Assembly: GCA_029204045.2 (NCBI GenBank)
Contig: CM055066.1
Span: 620,001-684,000, forward strand
DNA length: 64,000 nt
Source: Tillandsia leiboldiana
Lineage: Eukaryota; Streptophyta; Magnoliopsida; Poales; Bromeliaceae
Direction of reading: 5' to 3'
The translations under genes and the position numbers were made by a program. Positions 38,721 to 50,253 of this stretch are shown piece after piece; the first letter of the stretch is position 1; each line of letters starts with the position of its first letter. A model generated the notes under the pieces. The model saw only the letters and a list, made by a program, of their open reading frames with translations. It searched no databases and had not been told where the DNA came from.

Positions 38721-39637
38721 GTAGGATTTGCAAAGTTAATTTGATGTGCTTGAACACATATTTCTAATCTTAATTTGCTTATGGATTTATTTCTTTCGTT
38801 AGTACTTCTTTTCTTCTTCTTTCGGCCAAAGGCCTTCCCTGTATCTCCCAGTTTATTCCTTGCCTTTCGAAATTTATGTTTTTCGAGTATTCTGACAGCA
38901 AATATTCAATGTAATACATCAACTTGCGAAGGCACTTAATTCTTGTTGTTTTATATTGTAATCAAGCTGTGAGTCATGAACTATGTTTGAGCTAGCTGTT
39001 AGAACCTTTTTTTCTTCAATAAATTGCAAACTTCAGTGAGTTGCCTCTTAAGAATGACATGGTTTTGAATTTTATCACAACTTGTTCTTGGTTAATGTTA
39101 CTTCAGCATAGACAGTTGCTTCCATTAGTACAACTAACAAGAATGTCAGATGAAATAAAGTCATGCGAGTATTTATGATCCGATTCTGTTGATTCTATAA
39201 AGGAGTACTTAAACAAGATTTTCCAAGGACTCGAGTACTTCAGCTGAATTATCAATTCTCATGATAAAGAGATTAAAATTTTGCGTAGCTTCAATAAACA
39301 TCTCATAGATCACAATGATACTTTGCTTTGGTTGCTATAGTAGCTTCTTAATTATATTCACTCTCCTCCGACTAGCTTATACAAACATTTTGTCAGTTAA
39401 AAAAAGAGTAAATGCTTTTTTTTTCCAGATCAAAAGAAAAGGATGAAATATCATGCTCCTCTTGTTTGGATCCTTACAGAGGTACCAATGACCTTTTTAT
39501 ATTACACACATGGTTCATTAATGATGAATATATATATATATTTAGGTCAGAGATCGAATGTGTTGCATTAGCAACATGCACGACAAGAAAATTTAAAGAA
39601 TACTTCCACGAATTCTTCTAGTTTTATGGTGACTAAA
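38721..39637. other. C2H2 3' UTR and spacer
   Basis: Probable 3' UTR to about 39.0 kb. Beyond that no gene or repeat family is recognised apart from a short TA run at 39529-39541. Confidence 0.4.
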
Positions 39638-39649
39638 TTTGTGCAATCC

Positions 39650-39781
39650 AAGTAGCAAAGGGTTTGGTAGTTAATACTCGAGATCCGAGTTCAAAGCCTA
39701 GTTACTTCACATTTTTAGCTAAGTTTATTTCAAAAATAAACGAAGCAGGTAATATGTTACCTTTCTCTTAAAAAAAAAAAA
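39650..39781 (+). mobile_element. tRNA-like SINE, copy 4, with perfect 11-bp TSD
   Basis: The A-box-like word is TAGCAAAGGGTTTGG and the B-box word is GTTCAAAGC. The tail hairpin is GGTAATATGTTACC, followed by TTTCTCTT and poly-A. TTGTGCAATCC is present exactly at both edges (39639-39649 and 39782-39792). This copy best defines the ends of the family. Confidence 0.85.
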
Positions 39782-39808
39782 TTGTGCAATCCTTTGTTCC
39801 ATTTGTTT

Positions 39809-40215
39809 TAATGATTCGATCCGCTAACAATAATAATTCGTTGGTCCCAAAATCACTGATCCAACATACTTAAACCGAATCATTATTACTAGAAGAAGAC
39901 TATTGGGGCGCTACAAACTCCTCTCGTTTAGATCCTGACGCTCTCGTCAGCTCCAAATCGAATACAGATGCAGATCATGTAGCACTTTGCCCTATAAAGA
40001 ACTAATAGTTTAGATCTTAACGTCCTTATCTGGTCCAAAGCAGATACAAATGCAAACCGTGTAGCACTTTGTCCCGCATAGCACTTACTTTTTACACTTT
40101 TGACTGGTATTTGTCTTTGATACGAATTGTAACGACTCGACCCGCTAACAATAATACCTCGTTGGTCCAAAACCATCGACCCAAAATAATTAAGCCAAAT
40201 TATTTTTAGTAGAAC
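39809..40215. repeat. Pair of diverged direct repeats, LTR-like words
   Basis: The phrase CGCTAACAATAATA-TCGTTGGTCC occurs at about 39820 and again at about 40142, each followed by a similar AA-CATCGACCC/ACT-GATCC region. TGTAACGACTCGACCCGCTA at 40129 resembles the start of plant LTRs. No internal coding is present; it may be a solo-LTR remnant. Confidence 0.35.
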
Positions 40216-41588
40216 GGAGGTCTCTTATATTTCTAATGGGAATCCCTTTTCTACCCTATGTGAGACTATTATATATGCGTTACATCTACTCGCAGCAACC
40301 TTTAGTTCTAACACACACCACCCACACACACACTTAAAAAAAAACACACACGCACACACACTTAAAACACACACATGCACACATAAGAGAGAGAACGTTA
40401 GTGGCTTGAAATGCATGGGAAGTGGTGAACTTGTCTTCGTTTTGTACTAGAGCATGCTCAGTTCACTCTACTGACACATTCCAGTAGCAGAACAACAACA
40501 CATGCATGTGAGACTACTATACATATGATATATGCAGACACATAAGATGTGCTACATTAATAGTACCTGCTGGATTCCCTTTTCTCTATTCCCAAACATT
40601 TCTCTTAACAATAACATCCTTGCATATACTCACATAATTAATTTCCTCTCTTATATTATAAGGCTCTAATTCCAAAAAGAAAAAAAAAAAAAAAACCCAC
40701 CCACCAAACGGAATCATCCCAATATTGTATTCTAACACATTATATAACTCATTTATTATTCCTAAAGGAATAAAACCACCCGCTATCTGCGCCCCTTTTG
40801 TTTCTTCTACTGCATTGCATTTCCTGTAGTTATTACCTCTTCCTCTCTTGCTTAAGTAAGCCCATACCCATATGCCCATAATGAAACCTATAGCCTATGA
40901 GCACAAAACTTGTGTGTGGGTCATTAATGCCTTGGGGCAATACAGCTATGCATCCATGGTATATATGTTTAATGAAATGTCAACTTAGAATTTAACTGTG
41001 TTTGCAGCAGAATTTAAGAGATGACCCAAGAAAGAATATATAGGAGCTGCAGGAGAATTTAAGAGCAACACTAGCAGGTGATAAGTGCTTCCCATTGAGG
41101 GGGATGTGACTAGTGAGTGCTCCATTTGTGATGCAATGGATGTTGCTTTTTATTGGTGCATGAAGACACAAGCTATAAAGAGTAGAAGAGTGATGGGTTG
41201 GTTTGTTTTCTTCAAAAAATACTACTTGTGTGTAAAGGGGCTCATTAAGAAGAGCGTGTTGGTTGTGTCTTCGTGTTGGTGTTTTTGGGATGGTGACAGG
41301 GTAAAGAGAGGGACGTGCCATGTGTTTTTCTGCTAGAGGTGTTTGGTACTGATTAATTTTGATGGCCCCAAAAAGTTGCCATGTTTTAGGATTATCAGCT
41401 TTCATGTGCTTACATCTGTCTCCATTGGTAATGCAATAAGGATGTGAGCATGCACCAATTCAATATGTTGTACTCCACAAATATCCATCTAGGGATAAAT
41501 CCACTGAACTAAATCAAACTTGTAGAAAAAAATAAAATATTCTTATACACAAAAAATATCTGTAATAAAAAAAACTTTCAAGCAATAT

Positions 41589-41654
<66 letters not shown>

Positions 41655-42230
41655 GTTTTGTTAGTCTAGTGTTTTTTTATTTATTGAGTTACTACAAGAG
41701 GATCTGTAGTTTGATGGTCTCACAAATTTTTTTTTTTTTAAAAAAAAAATATATATATCTTTCAGATCTATGGGCCTCCCAACCTAAACTCTCGCGCATC
41801 GACCCAAATCTATTGGGCCTTAGGCCCACAACAAACTCCATGAGTTAATGGACTACTGGGCCTTATCAATACTATTGCATCGATTACGACAATTGGGCCA
41901 AATTTTAACTGACTAGCCTAGCCCGATTGGAGCTTGGGCTGTTATTTGGGGATGATTTAATGTCCTCGATTTTACATTTATTTTTTTGAAACTTATATTA
42001 AATGATTGTTAGATGCTGCAATTACTAATTAGATCTACAAAGATAAAGATACAGTATTTAGAGAAAGTAATTTTACATAAGAGTTAGTCGTACACATCCA
42101 TCCACCTCTCAAATAAAAAAGAAAGTTTCTTTGCACCAAAAGGTAATTTTATTGGAAAGAAGCCAGACTACATGATAAACCCTAAACCACTTGCAAGGGT
42201 GTATAGTTAAACTTAATAGATTCAATTGTA
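40216..42230. other. Intergenic, no gene supported
   Basis: Contains a CA-rich microsatellite (40312-40384), an A-run at 40678-40695 and a 63-base poly-T run at 41591-41653. Short overlapping open frames on both strands at 41.0-41.4 kb match no family I recognise. Confidence 0.4.
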
Positions 42231-42233
42231 TCA

Positions 42234-42237
<4 letters not shown>

Positions 42238-42303
<66 letters not shown>

Positions 42304-42325
42304 TAGAGAGAGAGAGAAAGAGAGA
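42238..42325. repeat. (TA)n-(GA)n compound microsatellite
   Basis: About 47 bases of TA followed by about 40 bases of interrupted GA, bordering the foldback element at 42327. Confidence 0.95.
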
Positions 42326-42326
42326 G

Positions 42327-42870
42327 CTTGAATGCTATCAATAGTAAGAAAATAGTGTTTGGATGCCTAGAATTGAGTGGTAATAGCTGGAACAGCATTG
42401 ATCCAAAAGTTATAAAATAGTAAATACTATTCATATTCCATGGAAACTTGATTTATTATATTTGAAATATCTAGAAAATAAATTTTATAATTTTTTTTAT
42501 ATTATTTATTTATTAATTGTAAGGACTCAAAAGCAATAACTAAAAAAAAGTCTTACAAAAAATAATAATGTAACATTAAAATTTTCAATCAAAAATATTA
42601 ATATTGCTATAAATAGTATCAAAAATTTTTTATTAAAATTTTATCTAATTTGAATATTTTTACACTGTTAAATTTACAAACGGCACATATCAACATTAAA
42701 AATTGTTGATTTGAACCATTCAATCAACAAGTAAATTTTATCAAAATATTATAAAATTTATTTTTTAATTATTTTAAAAATACTAAAAAGTCAATCGTTG
42801 ATTCGGAAGTAACATCATCAAAACCTACTTTGGAGTAGGAAAGTCACCATATTCCTAATAATATACAAGT
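42327..42870. mobile_element. Long foldback element (about 540 bp), copy 2
   Basis: The interior shares the phrase CTAATTTGAATATTTTTACA followed by CTGTTAAATTTACAA with the elements at 35411 and 48312. It lies between GA/TA tracts at both ends (TA run 42876-42905). The terminal arms are diverged. Confidence 0.4.
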
Positions 42871-42872
42871 CA

Positions 42873-42906
<34 letters not shown>

Positions 42907-42956
42907 TTTGATCCAACAGCTAGGAGTGATGGCGAAAGATGCTCATACATCTTTTA

Positions 42957-44158
42957 GGGCCCGTTTGGTAACGAAATAAGGTAATACTAGTTATATCAGA
43001 TATAAAATACGGAATTAGTGTAAAAAAACGTTTAGAATGGTTTCAGAGATAAGAGATTTTGTATTTGGTATGATAATAAGGAATAAGAGAAATAAAGAAT
43101 TTTAGTTGGGTTAAATAACTTTTTTACCCTCAAGCTTTATTATGTGATAAAGCTTGTTAAATTTTAATTTCTTCCTTTTAATTAATGGATTAAAGCCTCA
43201 CAAAAAATGAGATAAATTTTAAATCAAAATCAAAATCAAATTATATTTTATAAAAATAATATTTAATTTAATATTTCATTTGATCTATTTTACAAAAAAA
43301 ATAAATTATTCATCGTATTATTCAAAAAAATAAATGAGATAAAATCCAAATTAAGGGGAGAAGGAGATGTCGTCGAGAAGTGACGCAAGGAAGGAGCTGT
43401 GCCTCGGGAAGCGTGCTAAGAATAATTTTGGAAAAAAAATATATAGTGGGGAGTAATTTTGAAAAAAAAAATATAGTAAGATTTTACTATAGAAACAGTA
43501 ATTCTTACTTATACCAGAAGTATTGAAACAAATTATTCTCGTAGTTCTTTTAGGCCCCGTTTGGCAACGGAAATAAGGGGATAAGGGAGTTATCCCCCAC
43601 CTTATCCCCAAACGAAAATTAATAGGGGTGAGAATAACTGTTCCCAACCCTAACGGGTTATCCTAGGATAATCCGTTAGGGGTGGGAATGGCCTATTCCC
43701 ACCTCCAAGTGGAACAACCTTTTTTTTTTCTTTTTTTTTTTAATAATGATAAAATGTTTAATAAATTTATAAAATTTAAAATTTATTTTTTTATTTTATA
43801 AATTTTAAAATTTTTAACTTACTTTTTAATAAATCTAAAAATATAATTTTTTCTCTTTTTTAAAAAAATTTATTAATTTTAAAATTTTTAAATTTATGCA
43901 AATTTTTTAATAATTTTTTTAAAATTTATAATAATTTTAAAAATAAAATTTTTGCTTCTACTTTTATAATTTTTTAAGACAATTAAAATTAAAATTTTTA
44001 ATATTTTTAAATTTTTAAATTTTAAATTTTAAATTTTATAACTTTTAAAATTTTTAACTTTAATTTTTAATAAATTTATCTTATATCCGAACCAAACGCA
44101 GCCTTAGAAAAATAAGAATATCATCTTATCCCAAGTAATCCCCGTTCCGAACGAGGCC
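42957..44158. mobile_element. Tourist-like MITE (E2), interrupted by a second MITE
   Basis: The left end is GGGCCCGTTTGGTAACG preceded by TTA. The interior is the reverse complement of parts of 19124-19523 (for example GTGTAAAAAAACGTTTAGAA then TGGTTTCAGA). The right end appears after the inserted element, as CCCCGTTCCGAACGAGGCC at about 44140-44158. Sequence across 43552/44104 rejoins to match the 19-kb copy. The right flank lies in the minisatellite, so no clean duplication is seen. Confidence 0.5.
43553..44103. mobile_element. Tourist-like MITE (F) nested in E2, 551 bp
   Basis: The left TIR is GGCCCCGTTTGGCAACGGA; the right-end complement is GGCTGCGTTTGGTTCGGAT. TTA is duplicated at 43550-43552 and 44104-44106, matching the TWA duplication of PIF/Harbinger MITEs. 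The interior has an inverted-repeat head (AACGGGTTATCC/GGATAATCCGTT) and a long AT-rich, T-run-rich body. Confidence 0.65.
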
Positions 44159-44936
44159 GTGGTGAAGACGGAGCGGAGCGGGAGAGTTAGACGCCGGAAG
44201 AGCAAAGCAAACGAAAATAAGGAAAGTCCAAACCACGTTGGCGGCATTAATAAGCCAAAAGACACTACGTATTACCAAATTAACCAAATTTCTTTTATAC
44301 CCGAATTAAACGCAGTATTAAAAAAATAAGGATATCTTCTTATCTCCAAGTAATCTCCGTTCCAAACGAGGCCGTGGTGAAGACGGAGCGGAGTGGGAGA
44401 GTTAGACACGGGAAGAGCAAAGCAAACGAAAATAAAGAAAGTCCAAATCATGTTGGCGGCATTAATGAGCCAAAAGACACTACGTATTACCAAATTAACC
44501 AAATTTTTTTTATACCCGAACTAAACGCAATATTAAAAAAATAAGGATATCTTCTTATCTCCAAGTAATCCCCGTTCCAAACGAGACACGAGGCCGTGGT
44601 GAAGACGGAGCGGAGCGGAAGAGTCAGACGCCGGAAGAGCAAAGCAAACGAAAATAAGTAAAATAAGTAAAGTCCAAACCACGTTGGCGGCATTAATGAG
44701 CCAAAAGACGTATTACCAAATTAACCAAATTTTTTTTATACCCGAACTAAACGCAGTATTAAAAAAAATAAGGATATCTTCTTATCTCCAAGTAATCTCC
44801 GTTCCAAACGAGACACGAGGCCGTGGTGAAGACGGAGCGGAGCGGAAGAGTTAGACGCGGGAAGAGCAAAGCAAACGAAAATAAGGAAAGTCTAAACCAC
44901 GGCATTAATGAGCCAAAAGACATTGAGTATTAAATG
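44085..44936. repeat. Minisatellite of 215-227-bp units, about four copies
   Basis: The anchor GCCGTGGTGAAGACGGAGCG occurs at 44156, 44371, 44593 and 44820 (spacings 215, 222 and 227). Each unit includes words derived from the right ends of the two neighbouring MITEs (AAACGCAG-TTA, then CTTATC-CAAGTAATC-CCGTTCC). A host-like GC-rich segment and the phrase CCAAATTAACCAAATTT follow. The array therefore amplified after MITE insertion. Confidence 0.85.
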
Positions 44937-45221
44937 CCATTTAATGAATTGCAGGTCCCATATAGGCATTCAATGAATTACAGACCTCATAGCCCTCAGG
45001 ATGTAGAAAGCGCTTAAAATTTCTCTCCATTCATAAAATTTATAAATAATTAAAGCTACAGGCCCTTCAAAATAGTTGGCACTATAACTGCTAACTCGAA
45101 TTATAATACCACATGGGCCCTTCTCTTCAATTATAATACTACATGGGGCCTTCTTTGTTCTATTTACACGGAGTTCCAGATCGACTTAGGTAGATTCCCA
45201 TTGCAGAAGTAGCTATACTTC

Positions 45222-45345
45222 ATTATCAAAATGGTAAAACATATTCGAGATCCGAATTCGAAGTCTAATTATTTAATATTTTCAGTCAAATTTATTTTAA
45301 AAATAAACGAAATCTACCGTTCTCTCACAAAAAATAAAATAAATA
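45222..45345 (+). mobile_element. tRNA-like SINE, copy 5, degenerate
   Basis: Weak A-box region, then GAATTCGAAGTCT, TTTCAGTCAAATTTATTTTA, AAATAAACGAA and a shortened tail CGTTCTCTC with A-rich end. The tail hairpin is lost. Confidence 0.55.
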
Positions 45346-46113
45346 ATATAGGTCACATTGCACTTGAGTTTCAACCTCATTTAAGTTTTGTCAATCCAAA
45401 GTCCAAACTAAACATGCCTTATACGAGGCAAACCATGAATAGATAGGAGTAAATAAACCAAAAAATGCTCTAGTACTCAGGGAATTGTGATCGTGAGGAT
45501 GTGGTTATAAGACAAAATATGTGTTGATCTAGTCAACTTAATATTCCATTTGCAAATAGTGGAATGGAGTCGGTCCAGGATATGTGTCACCAAGTCATTA
45601 AAGCCAACGCCAAACACATGCAACTTGCATAGTGTAAGTCAACTTCATTTAGAAGTCACCTGATTTCGCCAAAACTCAGCACGAATCATACAGAATTTAG
45701 CAGGTAGATGATGTTACTACATTTATAAGTCTTGATGATCCACTATCCCATTAATATTAGTACCCACTTGTTGCATAACGTAGTGTTAGGGTGCCGAACA
45801 TGTGTTGACCATTGACCTGGTCCGATTTTTGATCGGCTTTGTGAATGATTCTCTGAAGTACGCCGCGAGATTAAGCGATCGGGTTAAGAAAGGATATGCC
45901 CAACCGGATTCGAATCGACCGACTCAGTCATCTTAACCGTGGCATTTACCATGTGGCGATTTTTTGATCTCAACACGTGGTAATAAATTCAAGCTTTCTA
46001 GAAAACTAAAAGTATATGCATCAAGCAGGAACTGCTGCTGCTGCTGTTTTCATTATGTTATGACTGCCAAATTCTTTATGCTGATGCTTATTTAACCAAA
46101 CCCAAAACGAGAA

Positions 46114-46118
<5 letters not shown>

Positions 46119-46156
<38 letters not shown>
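46119..46156. repeat. (TA)n microsatellite
   Basis: About 38 bases of perfect TA. Confidence 0.95.
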
Positions 46157-46158
<2 letters not shown>

Positions 46159-46332
46159 ATTTAAAACGTCACCAGTAGATTTCTCCCTGAAATTACTGAT
46201 GAACTGTCCTGTAAGATCAGTTCAAAAAAAATTTAAACAAAAAGAACCTGTGAAGAGAAGCTAGAAAATATACACATGCTTTAAAATTGGAGATTTTAAT
46301 GGGGACAAATATCATTTTTGATCGTGTTATAT

Positions 46333-46560
46333 TCACTCACTAGAGGCTCGGGAAACAAAGAGAAGATGTATACGAACGAGATATCCAGCAACAAGAAGAA
46401 GGAAAAGGATTGAATAGAGGAACTCCCGAGCATTTGTTGATCTGAGATGTGTCCATATCAATGGAAGGGGTGACTCATTATTTCGATGAATCATTTCTTC
46501 GTACAGAAGAAGATTCTGTAAACACTTAAAGTAGTGAAGTTTCTGCTGCTTTTTTTGAAA
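46333..46560 (-). pseudogene. ycf2: Nuclear plastid DNA insert: ycf2 fragment
   Basis: The minus-strand frame reads KCLQNLLLYEEMIHRNNESP, then WTHLRSTNAREFLYSILFLL and LVAGYLVRIHLLFVSR. From memory this is the central part of the plastid Ycf2 protein, where the usual text is EEMIHRNNESPL...THLRSPNAREFLYSILF. Only about 65-75 residues match and the frame stops at both sides, so it is a nuclear plastid insert, not a gene. Codons upstream (46560-46665) stay open but match nothing I know. The left limit is near 46333. Confidence 0.75.
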
Positions 46561-46699
46561 CTTGCATAAAGCTGTCCAAAATTGCAAGCAGTGAATGCAT
46601 AAAAAAACAAAGAGTGCAACAATGTCATGGGTAGAAGTCAAAAAGCTACAAGGTCTATTTGCCACTTTTTATTCGTTTTTCTTTTTTTGATTTTCCCTT

Positions 46700-47600
46700 C
46701 TTTTTGAAGCATAAAGTTTGACTTAGCCATTAGAGGAGCTTAGTTTGATCCTGGTTCCTTGGCCTCAACGTCAAACAACTTCAAGATATCAAATTTGATA
46801 GAAGAAAACTGTGCAAAATGAAAGCAATTTTCTTTTTCCTTTTTTTTTTTCTAAGCTGGTCAATTAAAACGGGTGTTTAGTCCTCCAATTTTTTAGGTGA
46901 CTTTTACCATAGATCTTCAAACTAGTAATCAAAAACTAATATCTAAAAGACGTTCTAAGAAGTAAACGGTGAGCCTGACATTTCAAATCTAATCACGTTC
47001 GAATCCAACCTTTCAAATATGAAAGGATTATTTGATCTAAATGGGCCTCCTGCAACTACTTACACAACTTTCAACCACAATATTCTCTAATCTTATTAAA
47101 TCTAATCAATGCGATCATCAATGACTCCCTTCTTCGTCAAACTAAAACAGACACCAAATATGTCAATCGTGTAATGTTGAGGCAGTGCAGTAATTAGTGT
47201 CTGGTCTAATCGCGAGCACCAAAGTCGTAGATTTAGAGATTTATGGGGCTACCAGGGACCTACTTGGAGGAACGCAACGGACGCTATTGTTGACCAGAGA
47301 CACTTCCTGTGGGCCCTCGCTTTGACCTATGCAACATCCAGTGTACATGCAAAGCCGCGACACAGGGAGTGACAAGTGTGGAGTCATCCTCCACTAGTGT
47401 GTAGTGCCCTTCAAGAGGGCCCACCAAATGGGTCCCTCTCTAGATCTACGTAGGCTTATAGGCCCATCATGGGCCCATTATATCTACGTAGGCTTTATAT
47501 GGCATCATAGTTGGGTTTTCTTTCCCTTTCGACTTACCCTCTACGGCTCTCTCATTAACCGACGGTAGAAAACGAAGCCAACAATGACAATGACATATTC
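46700..47600. other. Intergenic, no gene supported
   Basis: Mixed-composition DNA. A GC-richer block at 47200-47560 has several short GGGCCCA-type words but no coding region or known repeat. Confidence 0.4.
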
Positions 47601-47610
47601 CCCTGAAAAT

Positions 47611-47925
47611 TACACAACGCACTCAAGGTATTGTGACACACCATAAACATTTCGCATAAATAAATAGAAATATATTGTATAAAATTACATATCTTTAACT
47701 TTCATAATTCACTATATTTACACAACGCACTCAAGGTATTGTGACACACCATAAACATTTCGCATAAATAAATAGAAATATATTGTATAAAATTACATAT
47801 CTTTAACTTTCATAATTCATTATATTTACACAACGCACTCAAGGTATTGTGACACACCATAAACATTTCGCATAAATAAATAGAAATATATTGTATAAAA
47901 TTACATATCTTTAACTTTCATAATT

Positions 47926-47934
<9 letters not shown>
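47611..47934. repeat. Tandem repeat, 108 bp x 3, nearly identical
   Basis: The unit starting TACACAACGCACTCAAGG begins at 47611, 47719 and 47827, exactly 108 apart. By eye only a C/T change near the unit end distinguishes them. Near identity implies a recent duplication. It runs directly into a TA microsatellite. Confidence 0.9.

Positions 47935-48018
<84 letters not shown>
47934..48018. repeat. (TA)n microsatellite
   Basis: About 84 bases of perfect TA between the 108-bp repeats and a foldback MITE. Confidence 0.95.
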
Positions 48019-48022
<4 letters not shown>

Positions 48023-48262
48023 CTGGCTACTATACTCATATGAGTAAAATCCTCTTATACTCATAAGTTTTTATCCCTTGGATGAAGGAATATACGGTTA
48101 GGATTAATTATAGTAGTTCCTAGAATTTATACTATTTTTCCAACAACCTAGTAAATCCTAGGAGGACCACTATCATCCTAACTGTAAATTTCTTCATCCA
48201 AGGATGAAAAAGTTATAAGTATAAAGAAGTTTATACTCATAAGAATATATAGTAGCCCTACG

Positions 48263-48264
<2 letters not shown>
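48016..48264. mobile_element. Foldback MITE between (TA)n tracts, copy 3
   Basis: The left arm (GGTCTGGCTACTATACTCAT, CTTATACTCATAAG) pairs with the right arm (TTATACTCATAAGAATATAT, AGTAGCCCTACGC). Inner arms TTGGATGAAG and CTTCATCCAAGG also pair. It is the same architecture as 28479-28718, bounded by TA on both sides. Confidence 0.6.

Positions 48265-48311
<47 letters not shown>
48264..48311. repeat. (TA)n microsatellite
   Basis: About 48 bases of perfect TA between two foldback elements. Confidence 0.95.
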
Positions 48312-48314
<3 letters not shown>

Positions 48315-48835
48315 GGACTAGGCTAATAGTAGTAGTAATAGCAAAATTTTATTATTACTATCATTTTTTTCGATAATGAAACCTCCGAATCGATGATCGG
48401 CACCATTGAACATGATATAAACTACTGGAACTATTTAGAAATCAAATTTCAATCTTTTCGACAATATTCATCTAATAATCAAAAGGTTGCAAATTTTATA
48501 ATTTTAATAATAGATATGAAACGTTTGCTCGTTTAACGATATAAATAAATATTAGTTAGAAATTTTTTAAAACTATTTAAAACAAAATCTATATTCTCGA
48601 TCTTAATTATAATACTCCTATTATTATTTTTTAAAAATATTTATTTTTAGTCATTTATTTTTGTATTCACTTAATGGAGAAAAAAATAATATCGAAAAAA
48701 TATAAAATTTGATCTCCATATAGTTTAAATGGTCTAGATCATATTTAACGGTGTCAATCGGCGTTTTGGAATCTCCATCATCAAAAACAAATCGGTAGCA
48801 ATAATAAAATTTTACCACTAATAGTAGCCCAGTCC

Positions 48836-48838
<3 letters not shown>
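48312..48838. mobile_element. Long foldback element (about 525 bp), copy 3
   Basis: The left end (GGACTAGGCTAATAGTAGTA, AAAATTTTATTATTACTA) pairs with the right end (AATAATAAAATTTTACCACT, AATAGTAGCCCAGTCC). It continues inward through GATAATG/CATCATC. It is bounded by TA tracts and related to the copies at 35411 and 42327. Confidence 0.6.
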
Positions 48839-48868
<30 letters not shown>

Positions 48869-48985
48869 AAGAGAGAGAGTCCGGCTACTATGTTATTAAA
48901 AGTATCAAGTCATTGGTACTATCAAATTTTCTATCCTTAGATCAACTTTTTTAATCATTTTCACCCGTAGCATCAATAACTTGGT
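48839..48985. repeat. (TA)n-(GA)n tract and truncated foldback arm
   Basis: TA/GA repeats to about 48879 are followed by AGTCCGGCTACTATG, AAGTCATTGGTACTATCAAA and CATCAATAACTTGGTA. This is a shortened version of the 28.5-kb foldback family. Confidence 0.5.
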
Positions 48986-49751
48986 AACTCTCCAAGTGCA
49001 AGGCAAATACCAAATCAAAACTATTGCTTCCAGAACTCAAAATTGAGTTTCAACCTTACATAATTGCAAAAGCTCTAGTACTTTTGTCCCCTTCCAAAAA
49101 TCAAAATAATCTTTTGGAACTAGAACAACCAGTGAGGATAAACTCAAAGTTCTACTTTAACTTTGATTTTTATTTCAAATCAAATAAATCAATAAAATAA
49201 AAAATTAATTTTATTACAACATGCTATTTTTTTCATTCATTACCAATCTGTCGTGGTCTTATAGACTATGCCAATAGTGCCAACGAATTCATTCAAATGT
49301 TTAAAAAATCATAGTCACACTTAAAATTTGAGTACTCTACAATTGAGTTAGTAGGTCTATCTATTATCTATTATAGATAACCATAACTTAAAAAACGAAA
49401 AAAAAAAAAAAAAAATAGAAGTCACTGTGGCTAGATTATTATCCTAACTAGTTTCTACTAATTTCTAAAGTATTACCATTTTTCTATCAACTAAATTCTC
49501 CCCTTACATCTAAATAACATCAATAAATATCTAATTCAGTAATTTTTTTAAAAAAAAATTATTCAATAAATAAGTAGTATTTAATAAATTTTAAAAAATA
49601 ATTAAATATTTAGAAAAGTATATTATTATCATATTTAATCTTCAGTTACTTTCTAAAATATACAATTTTGTAAAATTATGAATGGTAAAATTTTTTAACA
49701 AGATAAAATCAAACTCTTTTATAGGTTGTAATAAAATTTTTTATAAAATAT

Positions 49752-49912
49752 AAAGAATAGTGCTATCTGTACACCCTCTTGGGAGTGTACAGATTACACT
49801 CCATTCTATTCTAAAGTGAAATATAATTTATCCGTCACATCGGATAAAATGCACCCCACCTCAGGATGAGGTGGGGTGTAACCTGGGAGTGTACAGGTAG
49901 TTTCACTCTAGG
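49752..49912. mobile_element. Multi-hairpin MITE, copy C (diverged)
   Basis: The order of hairpins is the same as in copies A and B with different sequences: CTGTACACCC-TCTT-GGGAGTGTACAG, TTATCCG-TCACAT-CGGATAA and CACCCCACCTC-AGGA-TGAGGTGGGGTG. The terminal GGGAGTGTACAGG arm follows. It lies about 470 bases upstream of the lectin kinase start, within its probable promoter. No duplication is clear. Confidence 0.65.
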
Positions 49913-50253
49913 TAGTTTTTCCCAAATATAAATTAGAGTCCGGATATCAAATTCCAACACAAAATTCCTCATACATGGAATTGACCACTGCCACGAGCTG
50001 TAGCTCCTTTCCTCGCCTCCAACTCCCCACCGCCCCATTCCATCTCCCCTCCTACCTCCTACAAAAGCCCACACCGGATCAACCGAAATCTCCGAGAAAT
50101 TAATCATTCTCTCACTTACCTACTACTAATTATTGCTCCTACGGTTGGAGAACCCCAACCCATCCCCCACTCAGTTCTCATCCCCTTTTCACACACACAC
50201 AAACTCCTCCTCCAGTACGCACCACACCTCCCGATCCTTCTCTACCTCGCAAC

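Noticed and set aside
40992..41405. 137-residue minus frame and its 83-residue plus counterpart
   Set aside because: No family match, low-information composition and no splice or promoter support; I also looked for a microRNA precursor and saw none.
47611..47934. Regular direct repeats considered as a CRISPR-like array
   Set aside because: The 108-bp units are contiguous with no unique spacers, and the DNA is a plant nuclear sequence.
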